DNA of 64,000 nucleotides from Elymus sibiricus. Taxonomy: Eukaryota; Streptophyta; Magnoliopsida; Poales; Poaceae. The stretch's first letter is position 1. The number at the start of each line of letters is the position of its first letter. The stretch lies in assembly GCA_039707655.1 (NCBI GenBank), contig CM077671.1, positions 307,337,009 through 307,401,008 of the forward strand. The letters are read 5' to 3'. A model generated the notes under the pieces. It searched no databases, had not been told where the DNA came from, and saw only the letters and a list, made by a program, of their open reading frames with translations. Positions 57,179 through 64,000 of this stretch are shown here, piece after piece. Position numbers and translations under genes: made by a program.

Positions 57179-59232
57179 TTGCCAAATATGTGCGGAATGT
57201 AATTTCTTGCACATTTAGACTCTGTTCGGAATCTCACCAGTCTCACAACTCCGCTCCGCGGGAGGAGCTCGGTTTGAGCCGCTCCCTGAAATTAGGTCGG
57301 GTGTCGTGCAAAGCTACACAGAACACTAATCACAAACAAATGAAACAAGAGGCTAAACTAAACCATATACTACTCAACACAGCTATCATGTTCAGAACTT
57401 CATGTTGTTACCTAAAAAATAGAGTAGTACTCAGATTGCAACTTGTATTTTTCCTCCAAGTGCCTTGAACAAAGCATGCAAACTTTTAGGCTATGTAGCA
57501 GCTACCTTAAAATTGGGCTTGATATGATGATACATATTTCATTTGTACGATGTTAGCTCATAAAGACCAAGGAGGAGGAATAGACTGATGAAGATCTGGA
57601 GATCAATAAATAAGATATCAAACAAATGTAGAATGTGTACTAATATGGACAGGTGCCATGGCATGTCAAATGTGTTTTCGCAAAAACTAAACTCTATGCA
57701 AACAAATGTACTACACACTTTGTTGAAATTTCCTAAAGACCAATATTCCAAGTTTCCAACCAAGTAAAAGATGGAAGGAGCAATCCTTTTTTAATCGCAT
57801 AGTTGCCGGCTAAATTATTGAATTGAACAATCGAGCTTGACATGTGTATAGTTATGTTCAGATTACAGACCCATGTTCAGTTAAGAAAAATCAGTGAATG
57901 GCAGTAAACAATGGAACCCAGGCTATCTTCAGTTCAGTTTTCACTTCTCAGGCCCCTGTTCAGTTCAGAACAAGGAGTGGCCCTAAAAGAATGGCACTCA
58001 GGTTGTCTTAATTACAGTAGAATCATGTTAAAATTTCTTACAGACATAACAAGATTCGGACAACTACGATTGTCTTATAATTTTTTTTACTAAAAACGAT
58101 TACAAATAAAGCTTATTTGTTCTTTGAAAATATCATGTTCTTAAGCAGACAATGTAAAGATGGCCGAGACATGGGTAGTAATTTATTTAAATGTTTTCAA
58201 GTAGTAGCAAATCTCCATGGACAGTAAACATGGGAATTAAACTAAATTTGTTCGATTGGCAAATCTCAGGCAGTAAGCAGAGATGATACATTGGTAGAAA
58301 ACAAAAAATGTACAAGTAGCCAATATCCCTAGGCAGTGAGCGTGGCCCAGATTTTGCACCCAAACAAATACCAACACGGGGTGAAAGAAAAAATCCCATC
58401 CTCGAGCGAACACGGAGGGGTGTTGAGCACGCATAAGGAGCCAGTGCCACACTGCCACTACCACTCACCACGAGATCCATCTGCAGCGTCGGCAGACACA
58501 CCTGATGGGGACGACGTTGTATTGATGTGATCTGGAGTTAGTGCTGAAGGGGGAGAGGCGGAGGAGCACAGCATACACACCTCATTGTGAATCGCGAAAG
58601 TGCAGAGGAAAACAAAACCGTCGCTGTCGTGGCTCTCCTCGACGCACTGCTCCTGATTCGGCTTTGGAATTTGGATTCATCTCCGCCGGTTGGCTCCATG
58701 CTCCCCACCGCCACCGCTCCATGACTAAGCCACCCTCGATGGCGAGTCTGTCGCGCTCCGAATCCGGGAGTGGCCCAACCTGTGTAGGGCGTTGCTACTT
58801 GTGGATTCCAGTGGTGATGGTGGGTTATCCTCTCCTTTGGGCAGCGGTGGTGATTTTCCTCGGGAGACCCGGGAGAGAGACGGGGAATACGGGATCGGGG
58901 CGCGGGGCGAGGGGTTTGGGAAGGATGGAGACGTGAGATGTGTCGTGTCTTCGTGTACTTCGTGGGTAGCGGTTGTTTGTTATTATTGGGGTGGTTTCTT
59001 TCTCTAGTTGGCCGTCTTTTGCTGCGTCATTGAATTTGTTAGAACTACATAATATCTCACGCATTGCCGCGGAACATGAAAATATTTACTTTGTGCATAT
59101 TTAAGGTTAATTGTAAGAGAAGAAGGGTGTCAAATTCATTGTTTTTCATAGAAAAATAGCTTGTGTAAATATAGATTTATAAAAAAGGCACCCAAGTCAT
59201 CTTTCTAAGATTAGAAGTTGATTCCGTATAGC
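57179..59232. other. Region without a supported gene
   Basis: 57179-58200 is AT-rich with no domain in any frame. 58420-58960 is GC-rich with overlapping frames on both strands, such as 58541-58936, none with a recognisable domain; it may be a gene leader or a decayed exon. Confidence 0.4.
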
Positions 59233-59380
59233 CACGGGCGGATCCAGCCCAGCGGGCCGCCCCGGGCCCCCTTTGTGTACTGCAGCAACTTGCTACAGTA
59301 CTGTGCTACAGTGTACAAAGGAGCTGGGCCTCATGCCCAGGGCCCGGGCCCCCCTGCCCTAGGGCCTAGATCCGCCACTG
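59233..59380. mobile_element. hAT-type MITE, 148 bp, 8-bp TSD
   Basis: Termini CACGGGCGGATCCAG and CTAGATCCGCCACTG are inverted; the flanks are the identical 8-mer CGTATAGC (59225-59232, 59381-59388), the hAT length. The interior pairs GGGCCGCCCCGGGCCCCC with its inverse. Confidence 0.88.
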
Positions 59381-59749
59381 CGTATAGCTAGTCACGTTGT
59401 TTCTTTTAGATGCATTCCCAACTAAAGAACTCGTGCATACCTTTTCAATCTAAATAGTCCATGTGTGTTGCTAAACAAACAAAAAATGGGAATCAACATT
59501 GATGTTATCATAACATTTTTTTCATGGATCATGATTAACAACATATAGAAAGCACATATCACATGACCATACATGAAACAGAAATACTCAGTGCCCAATC
59601 AGCCTAGGGTATGTGATTCCTCTCTATTGACATGGATCTCCATAGTAAAACACATTGCATGTCGTCATCTAAAAAAACATATAGCAAGTCTTAACAAAGT
59701 CCAGTTGACCAAAGTAGAAAGACATACAGCTAGATCAAAGGTCGCTAGC

Positions 59750-60125
59750 TCTTACCCCTTGCGGTCAATCGCACCAGTCGTATTGAGGACATTTAGCAGC
59801 CTCCTCGCGGTGCTCCTGGACGTCATCGTTGTTGAGGTCGAGGTACTTGACGGCGACCTTCTGCGGGTCGAGACATGTGCCGAAGCCACCTTCACCAATC
59901 AAGTTGACGGTGGAGAAGTTCTTGGTGCTGGACTTTGAGCTCATCCAAGGTGAAGGCTTCCAGGCTCGTTGTCACCACCGTTCGCGACAGGTCCTCCAAG
60001 GACAGTGACTGCAAGTTCATCATGGTACACCGCCGCCATGTCGGCCCTGGCCTCGGCCGCGCCTCTTGCTCTTTTTCCTCTTCGTCGCCTGACCCGAAGC
60101 ACGGGAGGAGACCCCTCAAAGTTGT
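59750..60125 (-). pseudogene. Truncated receptor-like cytoplasmic kinase
   Basis: The minus strand reads MTTLRGLLPCFGSGDEEEKE from 60125, then LQSLSLEDLSRT and LEAFTLDELK, the N-terminal region of plant receptor-like cytoplasmic kinases of the VII (RIPK/PBL) type. One extra base after DELK shifts the frame; the following frame gives NFSTVNLIGEGGFG, the nucleotide-binding loop, then a gap and QKVAVKYLDL with the conserved lysine. Everything after is missing, including the catalytic loop and the DFG motif. It is a gene fragment, about a quarter of a normal protein, with frameshift and deletion. The intact relatives act in immune signalling; this one cannot act as a kinase. Confidence 0.75.
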
Positions 60126-60581
60126 CATTGACAACCGAGGCCCTGTCTGGCGTTGCCAACAGCCCAAACCGTCTAGTCCAGAAATAATTCATGTTCGGCC
60201 TTGTGTCCACTCTCCACTCCATTGCTAAGGGCTAATGCCCACGTCGCTCGATATAGCATCCTCTCCGGGATAGAAAGAAAGACTAATCAGGACCCCATTA
60301 ATTAGTCTGTTTTCGGCCGAAGCCAATCTCCCCAGCGACGCAGCTAGCTCCCTTCGCTGGAACAACCAAGACTCGAGAAGGAGAAACCGAGCAGGGCACC
60401 ACAAATGCACCACGCAGGCACACCAGCGAGGGGAACACCAAGCAGAAGGTGGAATGTTTAGTGGCCTTTTCTTTGATGCGGCTGTGAATGAGGAGGGGAG
60501 AAGACATGTTAGGCTACAAGCGGGAGTCCAGCATGGAGATCCCACGAGGGGCGATGTGTGTGTGTGTAAAAAATATAATAT
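60126..60581. other. Flank of kinase fragment
   Basis: Possibly the old 5' leader of the kinase fragment on the minus strand. No gene supported. Confidence 0.35.
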
Positions 60582-60616
60582 CCCTAATCCCTAATCCCTA
60601 ATCCCTAATTCCCTAA
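60582..60616. repeat. Short CCCTAAT repeat
   Basis: About five units of CCCTAAT, directly before a Helitron 5' end. It differs from the plant telomere unit CCCTAAA at one base. Confidence 0.9.
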
Positions 60617-62448
60617 TCTTTACCTAATAATAAAAGGGTGATCGCTTCTTACTACCGTAATTTCGTCCGTCCGTCTGGTTCGCTTTTGTTACGACAATCT
60701 TAATCGCAAGCAGCTCAGCTGGGCCTCTGCCTTGGCCCGCGTTGCTAGGATTTCTCTAATGGGCCGCAAGCCACGTTTTGCGAGTGGGCTCTCCTGGAAG
60801 CCACGAGAAATAGAAGCGCTGAAAAATAAAAGTTTTTTTTGTTGTCGATTGGAAGAAGCGATCAGCTAAAACTATGTCTCGTGTGGTGTTCGAACCCACG
60901 ATCTCCGTTCCGGTCAAGAAGACGGCAGCCAACTAAGTATGTATGCTTTTGCTACAAATCTGGGTTCGCTATCCAATAGTCCCACCTCGGTTCTTTTCTC
61001 GAAGTTCCATCAGTTTATATACGTTTACACGCTGCCTAGCAGCAAGCCTCGAGAACCAAAAAACAAAGAGAACGAAGGAATAAAACGAGAAAAGGAAGGA
61101 GGGACATGCAACAGATGCATTGATTGTGGCTCTAATTAAATTTTGGATGGAGGGAGAAAAAAAGGAGGAACATGCAAGGGATGCGCGGATTGATTGTGGC
61201 TCTAATTATATGATGGATGCATGCACCACTGCTGATTGGCTGGTGACATGGTCACATGGTGGCTTCGTTCTCATTAAATTAAATTGGGACGGTTGGAACA
61301 TTGATCCATGAGATGGAGGAGGGACGACATGCACTCCTGATTGGCTGATTGGAATGAACTTGCGGAGACTCGGCGGGCAGTAAGGGAAATTGGAGCCGGC
61401 CGTGCGAGTAACTGCACACGCGGGAGCTCCGGGATTGCTTTCCAAGCATTGTCATACCGAATCGTTCGTTCAAACAAAAGATTTTTTTAATTTTTATTAA
61501 TAACAGAGTTCGCTGGATCAAATAGTGACGTGAGTGCGGGCTTTCTGGTTCTGTACATAAATAAATTCCGCTCTTATGAGCAAGAAAGAAGGAAAGATTT
61601 AAAAGAAGAAGTAATCCGCTATTACGAGCAGTTGAGCACAAAGGAAAGAAATTAAAAGAGGAAACAAATTTGGCAGGAAAGGAAGTAAAATAATTAAAAG
61701 AAGAAGTAATCCGCTATTGTGAGCAGTTGAACACGAAGAAAAGAAATTAAAAGAGGAACTAAATTTGGCAGAAAGAAAGGAATTAGAAGAACGAATAAAT
61801 TCCGTGTTCTATCTAATGGGAGAGATGACCATTAAATAAATGGGCACACGCTAATGTTGTACTCCATTTCTTGATAACGTTGTTTTCAATTTCCTGTGGT
61901 ATATATAAATTATGCTTGGCCATGTTTATATTATAATTGTTTATGAATTATTTAGGGCAGTGTGAAAGTCAAGTTTTTTTGCCGGAAGCGTGAAAGTAAA
62001 GTTAACAATTGGTTGATTTTCAACCAATGAGAATGAATTTCGTGAATATTAATTTTTGCTCTCTTTTATACTTGAATATTAGAACAATAAGTTTACTCTC
62101 ACCGGTTTGGTTTTTTAAACTATGGTTCGAGGGCCATGGTGGAAGAACACGGCATAGTTTACTGCCTGAAAAATGCCCAAGCTCACGGTAGAGATGAAGA
62201 AGGTCGACAGTGGCGACAGTACATAGCTTATGTTCAGTCAAGAGCCTCATACCTTAACATAATTTGCATTAAGAATTATTATTGTGTGCGATAAATAAGG
62301 ATATGCACCGCCTGATATGTCAAGACATGATTTGTGTTGAACCACATGAAGTGAATGTGACGGTTGCAACGCACGTGGAATTACAAGTCGGTGCAGGGAG
62401 GGGCTCGAGTTTGTTTCTCCCGTTGCAACGCACGGGCATTTGTGCTAG
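60617..62448 (+). mobile_element. Complete non-autonomous Helitron, 1.83 kb
   Basis: Starts TCTTTACCTAATAATAAAAG after A, ends CCCGTTGCAACGCACGGGC, eight bases, CTAG (62445-62448) before T. The start and end match the Helitron at 5878-7093, so both belong to one family. No Rep/helicase. Contains a tRNA-like GGTTCGAAC box (minus strand, near 60890) and a 90-base imperfect tandem block with 'gaagtaatccgctatt' at 61605-61790. Small frames inside are not supported as genes. Confidence 0.8.
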
Positions 62449-62581
62449 TAATAATAAAGTGGCTATTGCTTCCGTCGGGTTCACCGTCATGCTAATTACC
62501 CTAAAAAGTTACTTAAAATTACCCTCAATGCCATGCATAAAACATAACATTTCATTTTTTCTTCTTCCTATTGCTGCGTGG
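62449..62581 (+). other. Possible second Helitron head fragment
   Basis: TAATAATAAAGTGGCTATTGC immediately after the Helitron resembles the 5' end of the same family without its first bases. It stops at the CACTA element. Confidence 0.35.
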
Positions 62582-63326
62582 CACTAGTAGAAAACAGGTC
62601 TTTCGCCCGGAGCATTAGTCCCGGTTGGGTTTTGGATCGGGACTAATGTGACCACTAGTCCCGGTTCCAACGGCTAGGCTTTAGTCCCGGTTCGTTTGTG
62701 ACTTCTAGTCCCGGTTGGTGTTACCAACCGGGACTAAAGGCCCCTTTAGTCCCGGTTGGTAACACCAACCAGGACTAGATATGGACCTTTAGTCCCAGTT
62801 GGTATCACCAACCGGGACTAAAGATATCACTATATATAGTGCTTCGTCCAGCCCGAGCCCAAGTTGTCCTCTGTTTTCTCCTTTCTCTCCTCTGTTCTTT
62901 TCCCTTTGCTCGAGCTCATCCTCCATTTTTGCCAAGATTTGAGGCACACCATCTATCCAAGTGTTCACAAAGGTTAGCAACTTTGTCCTTTCATCTCTCA
63001 TTGCTAGATTAGCTCGTGCAATGCTCTATAATTATAGTGATTTCTGGGTTTTAGTTTGGGAGTAATTATGTGGGAGTTTATTTGATTTATATGCAATTTG
63101 AGCTCAAATCAACTTCTTAGTTTACACATGTGTAGGTGTGGTTTACTTAGTGCCTTCTCGTCCGCGTCCTAACAACCGTCGATCGCCCGCACCGTCCCGT
63201 CGCCGGCACCACCTTGGTGCGCCTCTTGTTCTTAGCCTTTTTATAAAAAAAAATCTTATTTGTATGATTTAGATAGTTACTTGTATAATTTTCTTACTTG
63301 TATGATTGTTTGTTATACATAGTGCC

Positions 63327-63770
63327 ATGGTTTTGATACCCGTGCCCGTCGGCCCTCGTCCGGTTTATGATTCGGATGTGGTATATTCTCTTTTATAACT
63401 ATTTGTTGCATTTCGTGTTTATGACAATTATGCCCATCAAGTTGACATAGATATTTTTATCTAGGAGGTATGTGAACCGGAATTTGCAACCGAACCTATT
63501 GTCGAGAAGTTAAATTTAGTTGAAAAAGCAAACGAGTATTTGAAAGAAAAATTGAAAAGAATTGAAGAAGAGAAGATGAAATTGGAGTTGTACGTTGCCG
63601 ATGTCGTCGATGATCACAAGATCAAGATGGATGCAATGCGCTTGAAGGTTAGAAAGATTAGAAAATATGCCGTTAATAAAGAGGCTTGGTATCATTATGT
63701 TGTTGGATCAAATATTTCCTTAGTTGCGATTTTGATCGCATTTGTTGTTGCATTTAAATGTTTTAGCTAG
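63327..63770 (+). CDS. CACTA small two-exon gene, coiled-coil plus membrane helix
   Basis: Exon 1 is 63327-63380 (MVLIPVPVGPRPVYDSDV) with donor GTATAT; exon 2 starts at 63465 after ATCTAG and ends at 63770; frames match, 119 aa in all. Exon 2 has a charged coiled coil (LVEKANEYLKEKLKRIEEEK) and ends with a hydrophobic helix (ISLVAILIAFVVAFKCF). Similar frames lie before the transposase in related grass CACTA elements as far as I recall, and their role is unknown. It lies 73 bases before the transposase start, on the same strand, so both may share a transcript. Splice sites were placed by eye. Confidence 0.6.
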
Positions 63771-63842
63771 ATAGTTGTATGTTGTTTTATGAGAATAAGT
63801 GTGTATGAACTTGTATTAGTTTGGTCACTTTGATGTTATGTA

Positions 63843-64000
63843 ATGAAGATGAGTCGGCAATGGATGTACGATGCCCGACGTTCTCCCCAGTTCATTAATG
63901 GCATGCATAGTTTTCTGTATGCGGCTGAGGCAAACAAGCGGAATGGTTTTATGTGTTGTCCATGTGGTGTCTGTAAGAATGATAAGAATTACTCTAGCTC
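63843..64000 (+). CDS. CACTA transposase (TNP2-type), N-terminus, partial
   Basis: Starts MKMSRQWMYDARRSPQF, followed by NGMHSFLYAAEANKRNGFMC and a C-P-C-G-V-C-K-N block. The W-M-Y start and the C-x-C-x-x-C-K-N motif mark the transposase-associated domain at the N-terminus of plant En/Spm transposases. The frame is open to the window end. A second start is at 63849. The protein would bind the element ends and cut them. Confidence 0.82.
   Translation, partial: MKMSRQWMYDARRSPQFINGMHSFLYAAEANKRNGFMCCPCGVCKNDKNYSS

Larger units (their letters stand above)
62582..64000 (+). mobile_element. CACTA transposon, left end, runs past window
   Basis: Begins CACTAGTAGAAAACAGGTC, the CACTA terminus of grasses, followed by subterminal repeats of TAGTCCCGGTTGGT in both directions that form three hairpins (62706-62736, 62746-62777, 62789-62821). 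Contains a two-exon small gene and the start of a transposase, so it may be an autonomous copy. The other end is outside the window. Confidence 0.92.

Noticed and set aside
57019..57246. Minus-strand frame over the LINE remnant
   Set aside because: Antisense of the zf-RVT region; the sense strand explains it.
60582..60616. Interstitial telomere
   Set aside because: The unit is CCCTAAT, not CCCTAAA, and only about five copies are present.

Overview
This is a plant nuclear window, almost certainly from a Triticeae grass (wheat, Aegilops, barley or rye). The signs are an Angela/BARE-1/WIS-like Copia LTR, several Gypsy LTRs starting TGATACGTC, CACTA ends reading CACTAGTAGAAAA, many Stowaway, Tourist and Mutator MITEs, and genes with GT-AG introns. 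Family names of transposons come from memory of grass repeats, not from a search.

Layout. 1-4.9 kb: a Gypsy LTR cut by the window edge, the end of an Angela-type LTR, and a broken two-exon Mutator gene interrupted by a solo LTR. 5.0-8.2 kb: two Helitron copies arranged head to head as a large inverted repeat, with a third Helitron inside the left arm. 9.57-12.26 kb (+): a nine-exon plastid-type rhomboid protease gene that looks intact. 14.1-19.0 kb (-): a five-exon DUF7036-type membrane protein gene with a proline/serine-rich tail. These two genes converge and are the only likely functional host genes. 19.7-27.7 kb: MITEs, a 5.6 kb foldback-like element full of the word AACTTC, and an AGGTGCC-ended element with a degenerate tandem array. 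28.3-50.1 kb: a four-level nest, in which a Harbinger-like element (TSD TTA) contains Gypsy element A (TSD TCGCC), which contains Gypsy element B (TSD AGCGC), which contains about 4 kb of mitochondrial DNA with a broken atp6. 51.3-56.3 kb: a Copia element with a broken polyprotein and only 19 bp of its 3' LTR. 56.7-60.1 kb: a LINE remnant, a hAT MITE and a truncated receptor-like kinase. 60.6-62.4 kb: a complete non-autonomous Helitron. 62.6-64.0 kb: the left end of a CACTA transposon with a spliced small gene and the start of its transposase.

Both nested Gypsy elements keep LTRs, a tRNA-Asp primer site and a polypurine tract, but neither shows reverse transcriptase, RNase H or integrase, so they would need enzymes from elsewhere. 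Insertion order is readable from target duplications and from internal empty sites.
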